Shown here: positions 40,933 through 49,631 of the stretch, one piece after another
Numbering within the stretch: the first letter of the stretch is position 1
Layout: every line of letters starts with the position of its first letter
From: Sunxiuqinia sp963974515
GTDB taxonomy: Bacteria > Bacteroidota > Bacteroidia > Bacteroidales > Prolixibacteraceae
Reading direction: 5' to 3'
Length of the DNA stretch: 64,000 bases
Assembly: GCF_963974515.1 (NCBI RefSeq)
Contig: NZ_CAXBDD010000006.1
Coordinates: 38,100 to 102,099, forward strand
Program-made: the position numbers and the translations under genes
The notes under the pieces: generated by a model
What the model was told of the DNA's origin: nothing
The model's database searches: none
Seen by the model: only the letters and a program-made list of their open reading frames with translations

Positions 40933-41520
40933 ATGAGAAAAGGAGAAATAACCAGGCAATTTATTATTGAGAAAGCGGCACCGATTATCAATCGGAAAGG
41001 GATGGCGGGAACTTCTCTCAGCGATATTATGGAAGCCACTAAGCTGGCCAAAGGGTGCCTGTATGGTAATTTCGACAACAAAGAGGAAATATGCCTGGAG
41101 TCTTTCAATTTTCTGGCTCAGCGCTACGCTTCGGAGTTAAAAGTTCATCTAAGCAGCTATCCGGCTGGAAAGGCTCGTTTGCTGGCCTACCTTGATTTTT
41201 CCCTGACAGGCAAGTTTCGGGACGAAAACGGTGGCTGTCCGGTAATTAATTTTGGTTCCGAAGCTGACGATACCAATCCCGTTATTCGGGAGCGGGTTAG
41301 ACAAACCATACGAGGAGTACAGGAAATGCTGAAACAGATGATTACCGATGCAATTGGGCTGGGTGAATTTAAGCCTACGGTGGATGCCGGACTTTTGGCA
41401 CTGAAAGTTTACACCATGCTGGAAGGTGCAGTGTTAATAAGCCGCATCGAAAATAGCAACTCCCAGTTAGAGCAAATTACGAAACTCATTCAAAATGAAA
41501 TAGAGGAAATTAGTGAATAA
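40933..41520 (+). CDS. nemR: NemR-like TetR-family regulator
   Basis: 195 residues. HTH: ITRQFIIEKAAPIINRKGMAGTSLSDIMEATKLAKGCLYGNFDNKEEICLESF. The ligand domain has GGCPVINFGSEADDTNP with Cys102, near the position of the redox/electrophile-sensing Cys106 of E. coli NemR. It is flanked by two identical operators and followed by an Old Yellow Enzyme, the same pairing as nemRA. It probably loses DNA binding when that cysteine is modified by quinones, aldehydes or hypochlorous acid; this is inferred. Confidence 0.85.
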   Translation: MRKGEITRQFIIEKAAPIINRKGMAGTSLSDIMEATKLAKGCLYGNFDNKEEICLESFNFLAQRYASELKVHLSSYPAGKARLLAYLDFSLTGKFRDENGGCPVINFGSEADDTNPVIRERVRQTIRGVQEMLKQMITDAIGLGEFKPTVDAGLLALKVYTMLEGAVLISRIENSNSQLEQITKLIQNEIEEISE

Positions 41521-41538
41521 AATTTTTTACATAAAAAC

Positions 41539-41552
41539 AGACCGATCGGTCT
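41539..41552 (+). promoter_or_regulatory. NemR-type operator in front of the nemA gene
   Basis: Second perfect copy of AGACCGATCGGTCT, directly before the OYE start at 41559 and after the regulator stop. Confidence 0.85.
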
Positions 41553-41558
41553 AAAAAA

Positions 41559-42662
41559 ATGGAAGCAATGAAAAACAAATTATTGGAAGAATTCAACCTT
41601 GGAGATCACAGGTTGAAAAACCGTTTGGTGATGGCGCCGCTCACCCGCATGCGAGCTGATGCTGATCTGGCGCCGACAGTGTTGAATGTTGAGTATTACC
41701 GCCAGCGAGCGTCTGCGGGTCTAATTGTGACCGAGGCATCTCAAATTTCGCCGCAGGCACAAGGCTATCCGTCCACGCCGGGCATTTATTCCGAGCCGCA
41801 GGTGGCCGGATGGAAAAAGGTCACGGAGGCTGTTCACGAGGAAGGTGGGCGTATTTTTATGCAGTTGTGGCACGTGGGCCGAATTTCCCATTCTTCCTTT
41901 CATCCCAACGAAGGTTTGCCGGTTGCACCCTCGGCCGTTCCGTTGAGTGGAAAAACCTTGACGGCCACTTGGGAGCAAGTTCCATATGAAACGCCCCGCG
42001 CCTTGGAGACCGAAGAGATCAGGTCGATTATCGGCGATTACCGGAAAGCGGCTGAAAATGCAAAGAAAGCCGGTTTCGATGGCGTAGAACTTCACTCGGC
42101 CAATGGCTACTTGCTGAACCAATTTTTGCACGGATCAACCAACCATCGGACCGACGAATATGGGGGCTCGGTTGAAAACCGCGCGCGACTGGTTCTGGAG
42201 GTTTTGGATCAGCTCATCGAAGTTTGGGGTGCGGGAAAAGTTGGCATTCGCTTGTCTCCGTTTACCTTTGCCGGTGATGTTTATGATCCGGAAGCTTACC
42301 CGGTGTACGAATACCTGCTTCAGCAAACGGAATCTTTGAAGCTGGCTTACATTCACTATGTGCGGGCTCGTGCGACTGAAATTAACGACCAATCGGTTTT
42401 TGAAAAAGAAAAGCAGCTCTGGAAAAGCTATGACGGGACGCTGATTGCAGCTGATGGTTTTGACACAGAAACCGCGATTGAGTATGTTGAAAACGGCTGG
42501 GCTGATGCCGTCGCATTTGGACGCAATTTTATTTCCAATCCGGATTTGCCCAAGCGCGTTGCCATTGGTGCCGTTCTGAATCCTTACGACCGGAACACTT
42601 TTTATGGTGGCGCTGAAAAAGGTTATACCGATTATCCATTTCTGAAACAAGAAGCAGTGTAA
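41559..42662 (+). CDS. nemA: Old Yellow Enzyme family ene-reductase (NemA-like)
   Basis: 367 residues, normal for the family. FMN-barrel start LKNRLVMAPLTRMRAD, then IMEGGRIFMQLWHVGRISH (here EEGGRIFMQLWHVGRISH), substrate-binding HSANGYLLNQFLHGSTNHRTDEYGGSVENRARLVLEV and the closing GRNFISNPDLPKRV. It reduces activated C=C bonds and nitro compounds such as N-ethylmaleimide and quinone-type electrophiles with NAD(P)H. Its operator matches that of the adjacent regulator. Confidence 0.92.
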   Translation: MEAMKNKLLEEFNLGDHRLKNRLVMAPLTRMRADADLAPTVLNVEYYRQRASAGLIVTEASQISPQAQGYPSTPGIYSEPQVAGWKKVTEAVHEEGGRIFMQLWHVGRISHSSFHPNEGLPVAPSAVPLSGKTLTATWEQVPYETPRALETEEIRSIIGDYRKAAENAKKAGFDGVELHSANGYLLNQFLHGSTNHRTDEYGGSVENRARLVLEVLDQLIEVWGAGKVGIRLSPFTFAGDVYDPEAYPVYEYLLQQTESLKLAYIHYVRARATEINDQSVFEKEKQLWKSYDGTLIAADGFDTETAIEYVENGWADAVAFGRNFISNPDLPKRVAIGAVLNPYDRNTFYGGAEKGYTDYPFLKQEAV

Positions 42663-42687
42663 GGATACTGTTCAGCCATGTCAATAC

Positions 42688-42723
42688 CAAAACGAGACAG
42701 CCTCAAAAAGCCGTCTCGTTTTG
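42688..42723. terminator. Bidirectional terminator between nemA and polA
   Basis: Arms CAAAACGAGAC / GTCTCGTTTTG form an 11-bp perfect stem with a 14-nt loop between convergent genes; T-rich on both strands. Confidence 0.75.
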
Positions 42724-42726
42724 CTT

Positions 42727-45507
42727 TTAGTGCGCTTCCATCCAGTTCGAAGCAGCATTCATTTCTACGGTCAGCGGTAGGCCAATATTAACGGCTTGTT
42801 CCATTTGTTCCTTCACAATGGCTTTCACCTGATCCAGCTCGGCTTTGGGCACATCAAAGTTCAATTCATCATGCACCTGCAAAGTCATTTTAGCCTTCAG
42901 GTTTCGCTTTTTCAGCTCATTCCAGATGTTGATCATGGCGAGCTTGATGATGTCGGCAGCGGAACCCTGAATGGGTGCGTTGATGGCGTTTCGTTCGGCC
43001 ACCCCACGCACCACGGCATTGGCCGAATTGATATCTTTCAGGTAGCGGCGTCGTCCGCGAATGGTTTCCACATAGCCTTTGTCGCGGGCCACTTGGATGC
43101 TTTCATCCATAAATTCCTTGACGCGGGCAAAGTTTTCAAAGTAACCATCAATGAGTTCTTTGGCTTCGGTGCGCGAAATATTCAAGCGGTCGGAAAGGCC
43201 AAAAGCCGAGATGCCATAAATGATCCCAAAGTTGGCTGTTTTGGCCTTGCGGCGCATGTCGGAAGTCACTTCGTCCAGCGGAACTTTAAAGATTTTTGAA
43301 GCCGTCGTGGCGTGAACATCCTGCTTGTTTCGGAAAGCCTCCAGCAAGTTTTCGTCTTTGCTCAAAGCGGCCATGATGCGCAATTCAATTTGCGAGTAGT
43401 CAGCCGAAAGGAATAGGTGATTATCGTCCGTTGCGGTGAAAGCCCGCCGGATTTCGCGGCCGTTCTCGTCGCGGATCGGAATGTTTTGCAGGTTAGGATT
43501 GGTCGAACTCAACCGTCCTGTTGCTGCAATAGCCTGGTTGTAAGAGGTATGCAGCTTGCCGGTTTTGGCATTCACCAAAAGTGGCAGGGCTTCCACGTAG
43601 GTGGAAAGCAGCTTCTTCAGTCCCCGGAATTCCAGAATTTTGGGAACGATCGGATGTTTGTCCATCAACTTGCTCAACACTTCTTCGGAAGTGGAATACT
43701 GCTTGGTTTTTGTTTTTTTTGCCTTATTAACGATGTTTAGCTTTTCGAACAAGATGGGTCCCAGCTGTTTGGGTGACGATACATTGAATTCTTCGCCAGC
43801 CAGCTCAATAATTTCCTTTTCCAGATCGATAATCTGTAGACGGAGTTTTTCAGCAAAAACATCCAGCTCTTTCGTGTTCAGGCTTACGCCAGCCATTTCC
43901 ATATCGGCCAAAACCGGGATCAGTGGCATTTCAATTTCTTCGAAAACGGAGCGAACGCCGGTTTTATCCAATTCCGGATCCAGAGCGAGTTTCAACTGTA
44001 GCGTGAGGTCGGCATCTTCGCAGGCGTAATCTTTTAGCTTGTCCACCGGTGCCTGGCGCATGCTTTGTTGGTTTTTGCCTTTCTTGCCAATCAGGCTTTC
44101 GGTTTCCACCTTTTGATAGCCGAGGTAGGTTTCGCACAGGTAGTCCAGGTTGTGACGCAATTCGGGTTGAATAAGGTAATGTGCAATCATGGTATCATAC
44201 ACCGGGCCTTTCACTTCCACATCATAGTGCTTTAACATCAGGATGTCGTATTTGATGTTTTGGCCGATTTTTCGGATGTTTTCATCTTCAAAAATCAGCC
44301 GAAACTCCTGCACGATCTTTAATGCTTCTTCCCGCTTTTTGGGGAGGGGCACACAGTAGGCCTCGCCTTTTTTAAATGCAAACGACAGGCACACTAATTC
44401 TGCCGAGTGGGTGTCAAGCCCGGTGGTTTCAGTGTCGAAGCAAAACTCGTCCTGAACCGACAACTCAGCCCGGAGGCTGGCCCGTTGCATGGCATTTTCA
44501 ACCAGGTAATAGGTGTGCGGGGTATTTTCAATGTTAGCTAGGTCTTTCCGAAGAACCGGTTCTGTTCCTTCGCTGCCACCAAACAAGCTGCCCTGTTCAA
44601 AGCGCGCTTCGGCCTGTTGTTTTGGAGGGTCCAGTTTTTGGGCCAAGGTTCGGAACTCCAGTTCGTTGTATATTTTTCGCAGGGCTTCAATGTTGGGAGC
44701 GTCTTTGGTCAGCGACTTTTCATCAAATTCAACCGGAACATCCAAAATAATGGTGGCCAGCTTGCGCGACAAGCGAACCTGCTCTTCGTGGTTCACCAGG
44801 TTTTCCTTCTGCTTGCCTTTTAGGTCGTCAATGTTTTCATAGATACCATCAATCGAGTGGTAGGTCGAAATCAGTTTCATCGCTGTTTTGGGTCCAATAC
44901 CGGGGCACCCGGGAATATTGTCCGACGAGTCGCCCATCAAGCCCAAGATATCAATCACCTGCTCCGGTGTTTCGCTTTCGAATTTCTCTTTTACCTGGTC
45001 CACGCCCCAAATTTCCACGTCGTTTCCGGCCCGCCCGGGTTTATACATGAAGATGTTTTCCGAAACCAGTTGGGCGTAATCCTTGTCAGGCGTCATCATA
45101 AAAACCTGGTAGCCCTCTTGCTCTCCTTTTTTTGCCAGCGTTCCAATCACGTCATCCGCTTCAAAACCTTCCTTCTCCAGAATTGGAATGTTGTAGGCTT
45201 CAATGATTTTACGCACCCAGGGAATGGCTTTTCGGATATCTTCCGGCATTTCGTCGCGGGTGCCTTTGTAGGCTTCAAACAACTCGTGACGAAAGGTGGG
45301 GGCATGCACATCGAAGACAACCGCGATGTGGGTAGGGTTTTCTGCATTCAACAATTGCTCCAGCGAGTTGACAAAACCCAGCATGGCCGAAGTGTTGAGC
45401 CCGTTGGAGTTGTAGCGCGGGTTTTTTATGAAGGCAAAGTAAGAGCGGTAAATCAATGCGTAGGCATCGAGCAAAAAAAGACGGTTATTGGTGTTTTGTT
45501 CAGGCAT
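42727..45507 (-). CDS. polA: DNA polymerase I (PolA)
   Basis: 926 residues from the ATG at 45507 (three more codons upstream are possible). 5'-nuclease domain (about 5-270: LFLLDAYALIYRSYFAF, EGFEADDVIGTLA, GDSSDNIPGCPGIGPKTA), an intact 3'-5' proofreading domain (CFDTETTGLDTHSAE, NIKYDILML), and the polymerase domain with FLSADYSQIELRIMAALS, RRKAKTANFGIIYGIS and LQVHDELNFDV. All three activities should work. It fills gaps in lagging-strand replication and repair. Confidence 0.97.
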   Translation of the reverse strand: MPEQNTNNRLFLLDAYALIYRSYFAFIKNPRYNSNGLNTSAMLGFVNSLEQLLNAENPTHIAVVFDVHAPTFRHELFEAYKGTRDEMPEDIRKAIPWVRKIIEAYNIPILEKEGFEADDVIGTLAKKGEQEGYQVFMMTPDKDYAQLVSENIFMYKPGRAGNDVEIWGVDQVKEKFESETPEQVIDILGLMGDSSDNIPGCPGIGPKTAMKLISTYHSIDGIYENIDDLKGKQKENLVNHEEQVRLSRKLATIILDVPVEFDEKSLTKDAPNIEALRKIYNELEFRTLAQKLDPPKQQAEARFEQGSLFGGSEGTEPVLRKDLANIENTPHTYYLVENAMQRASLRAELSVQDEFCFDTETTGLDTHSAELVCLSFAFKKGEAYCVPLPKKREEALKIVQEFRLIFEDENIRKIGQNIKYDILMLKHYDVEVKGPVYDTMIAHYLIQPELRHNLDYLCETYLGYQKVETESLIGKKGKNQQSMRQAPVDKLKDYACEDADLTLQLKLALDPELDKTGVRSVFEEIEMPLIPVLADMEMAGVSLNTKELDVFAEKLRLQIIDLEKEIIELAGEEFNVSSPKQLGPILFEKLNIVNKAKKTKTKQYSTSEEVLSKLMDKHPIVPKILEFRGLKKLLSTYVEALPLLVNAKTGKLHTSYNQAIAATGRLSSTNPNLQNIPIRDENGREIRRAFTATDDNHLFLSADYSQIELRIMAALSKDENLLEAFRNKQDVHATTASKIFKVPLDEVTSDMRRKAKTANFGIIYGISAFGLSDRLNISRTEAKELIDGYFENFARVKEFMDESIQVARDKGYVETIRGRRRYLKDINSANAVVRGVAERNAINAPIQGSAADIIKLAMINIWNELKKRNLKAKMTLQVHDELNFDVPKAELDQVKAIVKEQMEQAVNIGLPLTVEMNAASNWMEAH

Positions 45508-45519
45508 GCTTTTCAAGTT

Positions 45520-45969
45520 TTAGTTATTATCCGAAGCAAACCACTCAGCGTAAGAGTTGCTGGTTTCATAAAGCCGAACACTAAATAATTCAAGATGTTC
45601 AGGCAGAAGCTTCTTTAGTTTATCAGCGATAAAAATAACCATATTTTCCGTAGTTGGCTGAAAATTTACCAGGTGTTGCCGTTCGTACAATTCGCCTAAC
45701 TCAAGCAGCGTGTTGTGAGCCGAGAGGTTGTTGATGACCAGTGAATGGTCAAATGGTTCCACAATCTCCTTTTTAACCAGCTTTTTTAAGATACTGAAAT
45801 CGATGACCATCCCGTCTTTGGGATCGCCTTCCTTAAAAAGCGGTTCGCCCAGGATGGTAATAAGTAACTTGTAGGAATGTCCGTGAATATTTCTGCACAG
45901 CCCGTCGTAATTGGTCAGGGCATGCGACATTTCGAAACCAAATTGCTTGGTTACTCTGATCTTTGTCAT
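45520..45969 (-). CDS. queD: 6-carboxytetrahydropterin synthase (QueD)
   Basis: 149 residues. Zinc/catalytic region FGFEMSHALTNYDGLCRNIHGHSYKLLITI with the catalytic Cys and HGH, KDGMVIDFSILKKLVK, PFDHSLVINN, PTTENMVIFIADKL and LYETSNSYAEW. These are QueD/PTPS features; queuosine biosynthesis is the usual role. Slightly longer than the shortest QueD proteins because of an insert around KEGDPKDG. It is 12 bp upstream of polA on the same strand. Confidence 0.9.
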   Translation of the reverse strand: MTKIRVTKQFGFEMSHALTNYDGLCRNIHGHSYKLLITILGEPLFKEGDPKDGMVIDFSILKKLVKKEIVEPFDHSLVINNLSAHNTLLELGELYERQHLVNFQPTTENMVIFIADKLKKLLPEHLELFSVRLYETSNSYAEWFASDNN

Positions 45970-46015
45970 CGTCTGATTTTAATGATGCAAAGCTAAGAAC
46001 TTCCGGTTAATAAAT

Positions 46016-46042
46016 AAAAAAAGCCGGCGAACAGCCAGCTTT
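46016..46042 (-). terminator. Terminator of the ArsR gene
   Basis: Minus-strand stem AAAGC-x-GGC / GCC-x-GCTTT with one mismatch, followed by a T-run (plus-strand A-run 46014-46022). Confidence 0.6.
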
Positions 46043-46064
46043 TATATTGTCGTTAAACGTGGTT

Positions 46065-46370
46065 TTATTCTCCGCAAGTGCAACGCTCCAGGCAGTCAAC
46101 CACCTGACTTAATACATCGTGTTTTAAATAGTAGAAGGTATTTTTGCCTTCTCGACGTGAGCACAACACCCCTTTATCCTTTAGAATTCCCAAGTGGTGT
46201 GACGTCGTGGATTGTTCAATTCCCAGAAGCTCATGAATTTGGGTGACAGTCAGTTTTTTGCCACCTTCAAGATGCTTGAGGATGGCAATACGCATGGGGT
46301 GTGCAATCGCTTTAAGCATATTGGCTGCCATATCGAGTCTGTCCGGGTCAAGTTCCTGTATCTGCATCAT
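46065..46370 (-). CDS. ArsR-family winged-helix regulator
   Basis: 101 residues. HTH ANMLKAIAHPMRIAILKHLEGGKKLTVTQIHELLGIEQSTTSHHLGILKDKGVLCSRREGKNTFYYLKH is typical. The C-terminal CLERCTCGE contains three cysteines that could bind metal or sense redox state; no classical ELCVCDL alpha-3 motif is present. A perfect palindrome 22 bp upstream of its start (46392-46409) is a likely autoregulatory operator. Targets otherwise unknown. Confidence 0.88.
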   Translation of the reverse strand: MMQIQELDPDRLDMAANMLKAIAHPMRIAILKHLEGGKKLTVTQIHELLGIEQSTTSHHLGILKDKGVLCSRREGKNTFYYLKHDVLSQVVDCLERCTCGE

Positions 46371-46391
46371 GATTTTTTACAATTACAAATG

Positions 46392-46409
46392 CAAATATAT
46401 AAATATTTG
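46392..46409 (-). promoter_or_regulatory. Candidate ArsR operator
   Basis: Perfect 7-4-7 palindrome CAAATAT-ATAA-ATATTTG in the leader of the ArsR gene. AT-rich inverted repeats of this type are common ArsR boxes. Confidence 0.5.
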
Positions 46410-46547
46410 ATATCATCTTAAACAAAAGTGACGCTTGTTTCTATTTTTAGAACGATTATAAATACCTCAGGGTGATGGCTCCCGAACAATCTCGGGGATT
46501 ATTTGTGTAAGACTTTGATTGATCATACAAAAACTTAATTTATTTGC

Positions 46548-46555
46548 TATTTTTG
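46548..46555 (+). promoter_or_regulatory. -7 promoter box for the polyprenyl synthetase gene
   Basis: TATTTTTG is a perfect TAnnTTTG 21 bp before the ATG at 46577; it supports that start rather than upstream in-frame codons. Confidence 0.5.
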
Positions 46556-46576
46556 AAGCGTTCAAAAAACGGACAG

Positions 46577-47551
46577 ATGACCTCTTTGGATATCATTAAA
46601 GCACCCATAAAAGATGAATTAGAAGCATTTGAAGATTACTTCAAGGCAACCATCCAAAGTGACATCCCTTTGTTGTCGCTGATTATCAATTATATTTTAC
46701 GGAAGAAAGGGAAGCAAATGCGTCCGATGTTTGTCTTTCTGGCAGCGAAGATGAATGGCGGGTTCAACGAGTCAACCTACATGGCGGCTTCGTCGATTGA
46801 ACTGCTGCACACGGCTACGCTGGTGCACGACGATGTGGTGGATGAGTCGTATGAACGGCGCGGAAGTTTTTCGATCAACGCGCTGTGGAAAAACAAGCTG
46901 GCCGTGTTGGTGGGCGACTACATTCTGGCCAAAGGCCTGCTGCTCAACATCGACAACAAAAAGTACAACTTCCTGCATCTCATCAGCCGGTCGGTGAAAG
47001 ATATGAGCGAAGGCGAGATTCTGCAAATGCGTAAAAGCCGAAAGCTCGACATTGACTACGAAACCTATTTTGAAATTATTGAAAAGAAAACGGCTTCGCT
47101 GATTGCGACCAGCATGGCCATTGGGGCGGCTTCGGTGACTGAAGATGAAGCGGTGGTGGAGCAGATGTTCCAAATTGGGATTGATGTGGGCATCGCTTTT
47201 CAGATTAAGGACGACATTTTTGATTACCAGGCCAAAGGGTTACTGGGAAAACCCACCGGAAACGATATCAAGGAGAAAAAAATAACCCTGCCGCTGCTTT
47301 ATGTGCTGAGCAATTCGGAAGAAAAGGAGAAACGCCGGATTTTGCACGAAGTCAAGCGCAAAAATAAAAACACGGCCAAAGTTCAAGAGCTGGTGAACTT
47401 GGTGGTGGAACGGGGCGGATTGGAATATGCCACCGAGCAAATGAACTTTTATCGCGACCGGGCCGTTTCATCCATCAACGCATTTCCGGAGTCTGATTCG
47501 CGGAATGCACTGATTGAATTGGTCAACTATGTGACTACGAGAAAGAAGTAG
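46577..47551 (+). CDS. Polyprenyl (all-trans) diphosphate synthase
   Basis: 324 residues from ATG 46577. First Asp-rich motif LLHTATLVHDDVVDESYERRG, chain-length region upstream SSIELLHTA, and second Asp-rich motif IAFQIKDDIFDYQ; also GKQMRPMFVFLAAKMNGG and LVGDYILAKGLLL. It condenses isopentenyl diphosphate into long all-trans chains, probably the octaprenyl or menaquinone side chain. The small residues before DDVVD fit a long-chain product. Monocistronic or with the CDF gene 63 bp later. Confidence 0.92.
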   Translation: MTSLDIIKAPIKDELEAFEDYFKATIQSDIPLLSLIINYILRKKGKQMRPMFVFLAAKMNGGFNESTYMAASSIELLHTATLVHDDVVDESYERRGSFSINALWKNKLAVLVGDYILAKGLLLNIDNKKYNFLHLISRSVKDMSEGEILQMRKSRKLDIDYETYFEIIEKKTASLIATSMAIGAASVTEDEAVVEQMFQIGIDVGIAFQIKDDIFDYQAKGLLGKPTGNDIKEKKITLPLLYVLSNSEEKEKRRILHEVKRKNKNTAKVQELVNLVVERGGLEYATEQMNFYRDRAVSSINAFPESDSRNALIELVNYVTTRKK

Positions 47552-47614
47552 GTTCATTCTGGCCTGCGTGGGCAATCATTTTTGTTTCCTGTCAACGGAT
47601 AAACGACTTGCAAA

Positions 47615-48250
47615 ATGATAGAACATCAACATACACACGAAAAGAAAACCTTATGGGTGGTGCTGCTAACGGCAGTAACCATGGTGGTTGAAATTATTTT
47701 CGGACTGATCACAAAATCGATGGCTTTGCTGGCCGATGGGATCCACATGGGCTCACATGTGTTGGCGATTGGCTTAAGCTGGGTGGCCTATCTCGTGGTT
47801 CGGAAAGTTTCGAAAAGCGAAAAGTTCAGTGGCGATTCGGGAAAGATTCTTTCACTTTCGGGCTATAGCAGCGGATTGCTGTTGTTGATTTTTGCCTTTG
47901 TCATTGTGGTTGAAGCGGTCAAGCGTTTCTACCAGCCGGTCGATATCGTTTACAAGGAAGCCATTCTGGTGGCTATTATCGGCTTGGTGGTGAACATTGC
48001 CAGCGCCTTTCTTTTGCATCACGACCATGAACATTCGGACCACAACATCCGGGCAGCTTACCTGCATGTGATTGCCGACGCGCTGACCAGCGTTTCAGCT
48101 ATTCTGGGACTTACTGCCGCCATGATCTGGGATATTCCGTTTATCGATACCTTGGCCGCCATTGTCAGCTCGCTGGTGATTATTAAATGGTCGGTTGGCC
48201 TGCTGAAAGAGTCCGGCGCCGCATTGCTGGATATCAAGGCTGGTAAATGA
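47615..48250 (+). CDS. CDF-family cation transporter (DmeF-like)
   Basis: 211 residues with about six membrane segments. First metal/proton segment LLADGIHMGSHVLAIGLSWVAYLV, and HVIADALTSVSAILGL with the conserved His/Asp pair; a histidine-rich loop HHDHEHSDHN lies between them. The C-terminal cytoplasmic dimer domain of most CDF exporters is missing; a short tail ends ALLDIKAGK. Likely exports divalent cations such as Co, Ni or Zn. Confidence 0.88.
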   Translation: MIEHQHTHEKKTLWVVLLTAVTMVVEIIFGLITKSMALLADGIHMGSHVLAIGLSWVAYLVVRKVSKSEKFSGDSGKILSLSGYSSGLLLLIFAFVIVVEAVKRFYQPVDIVYKEAILVAIIGLVVNIASAFLLHHDHEHSDHNIRAAYLHVIADALTSVSAILGLTAAMIWDIPFIDTLAAIVSSLVIIKWSVGLLKESGAALLDIKAGK

Positions 48251-48400
48251 TCAGTCGCAGTGTTCCTTTTATCCGGTCTTCAACCTTCCGGCAACCCGCT
48301 GGCAGATCTTGAAACAAGTTCAGGATGGACGCTCTGTCTTCAGGGGTTTGGGGCAACGCCCCATTATTCAACAGTCAATCCATGCCGTTCAGAACCAATG

Positions 48401-49441
48401 CTATATGGATAAATCCCTTGGTTTTATGCCAATTCCGGGGTGGTTGTTTAGTACAATTTTGCCGTCAATAAGCTTAAGGCCCTCAAAGGGGTCGTTGGTG
48501 ATTAGCAGATTTCCGTCCAGGTCGGCCCAATCGGCCCTGGGCGAAAGTTGCGCTGCAGCAGCTATGCCGCACGACGTTTCGGTCATGCAGCCCATCATCA
48601 CTTTCAGGTCTAAGGCCTCGGCCAGGGTCATTATCTTGTGGGCTTCACGCATACCGGTGCATTTCATCAGTTTGATGTTGATACCGGAGTACACGCCATG
48701 CACTTTTTTTACATCTTCGAGGCGTTGCAGGGCTTCGTCGGCTACGGTGGGCAGCGGGCTGTGTTGCGTAAGCCAGGCCATGTCGTCGATAGCCGTTTTG
48801 GGCATGGGCTGTTCAACAAGCACCACCCCGTGTTCTTTGAGCCAAAAAATCAAATCGAGCGCCTGCTGTCTGTCGCTCCACCCTTGGTTGACATCCACAC
48901 AAATCGGCAGGTCCGTCATGGAGCGGATGGTTTCGATCATTTCGCGGTCATTGTCGCGACCCAGCTTCACTTTCAAAATTTTGTAGGGTGCCGCATCCCT
49001 TAGTTTTTGGCGGACCACCGCTTCGGTGTCCAGCCCAATGGTGAAGGAAGTGGGGGGCATGAGCGTCCGATCGTATCCCCAGATCTGGTACCACGCTTGC
49101 CCCATCATCTTCCCCAGCAAATCGTGCAACGCAATATCGACCGATGCTTTGGCTGCGCAATTGCCAGGTGCCACACCGTCAACATAATCCAGTATGTTTT
49201 CAAGTTGAGCAGGATCGTTAAACTGATCCAGTTTTAGCAGCGAAAGGAATTGTGCCGCTGTCTCGTGGCTTTCGCCCAGGTACGGAGGCATGGAAGCTTC
49301 GCCATAGCCCGTCAGCCCATTGTATTCCATTTCGGTGAGCATCACCGGGGTTGTGGTCCGGGAACTTCGGGCTAGGGTAAAGGTGTTTTTCAGCTGTAAG
49401 TGGTAGGGTTTAAACCGAAGTGCCAGTCGTTGACGATTCAT
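48401..49441 (-). CDS. L-Ala-D/L-Glu (dipeptide) epimerase, enolase superfamily
   Basis: 346 residues. Muconate-lactonising-type barrel: catalytic KxK in LKVKLGRDND, metal ligands in CVDVNQGWSD, VLVEQPMP and ADEAL, and a second catalytic Lys in GINIKLMKCTG. MGCMTETSCG near the end is typical of the dipeptide epimerase group. It epimerises the glutamate of L-Ala-D-Glu from muropeptides so that it can be cut and reused. The gene is convergent with the CDF transporter and divergent from the amino sugar kinase/murQ pair, giving a peptidoglycan recycling cluster. Confidence 0.9.
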   Translation of the reverse strand: MNRQRLALRFKPYHLQLKNTFTLARSSRTTTPVMLTEMEYNGLTGYGEASMPPYLGESHETAAQFLSLLKLDQFNDPAQLENILDYVDGVAPGNCAAKASVDIALHDLLGKMMGQAWYQIWGYDRTLMPPTSFTIGLDTEAVVRQKLRDAAPYKILKVKLGRDNDREMIETIRSMTDLPICVDVNQGWSDRQQALDLIFWLKEHGVVLVEQPMPKTAIDDMAWLTQHSPLPTVADEALQRLEDVKKVHGVYSGINIKLMKCTGMREAHKIMTLAEALDLKVMMGCMTETSCGIAAAAQLSPRADWADLDGNLLITNDPFEGLKLIDGKIVLNNHPGIGIKPRDLSI

Positions 49442-49599
49442 TTTGTGTCTTTGCTATATTGGGTTACAGGCCTTTTTGCATCTGCGGCCTTTAATTCAAA
49501 ACGAATGGAATTTTTTCTTGTTTCAGATCACCCCCGATTTTTCGGGTTTGGAAAGTATCTTGTGTCGGTTGTGCATTTACCTCAGATATTACCGGGCTG

Positions 49600-49627
49600 T
49601 TTGAACTTCCAAAAATCTGTATCTTTA
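49600..49627 (+). promoter_or_regulatory. Promoter close to the kinase start (possible leaderless mRNA)
   Basis: TTTG (49600-49603) and TATCTTTA (49620-49627, 7 of 8 to TAnnTTTG) are 16 bp apart. The ATG follows after 4 bp, so transcription would begin at or very near the start codon. Confidence 0.4.
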
Positions 49628-49631
49628 CAGC

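Noticed and set aside
48309..48986. 225-codon plus-strand frame opposite the dipeptide epimerase
   Set aside because: It is antisense to a clear enolase-superfamily gene with all catalytic residues; the predicted protein has shadow-frame composition (Ser/Arg/Cys rich).
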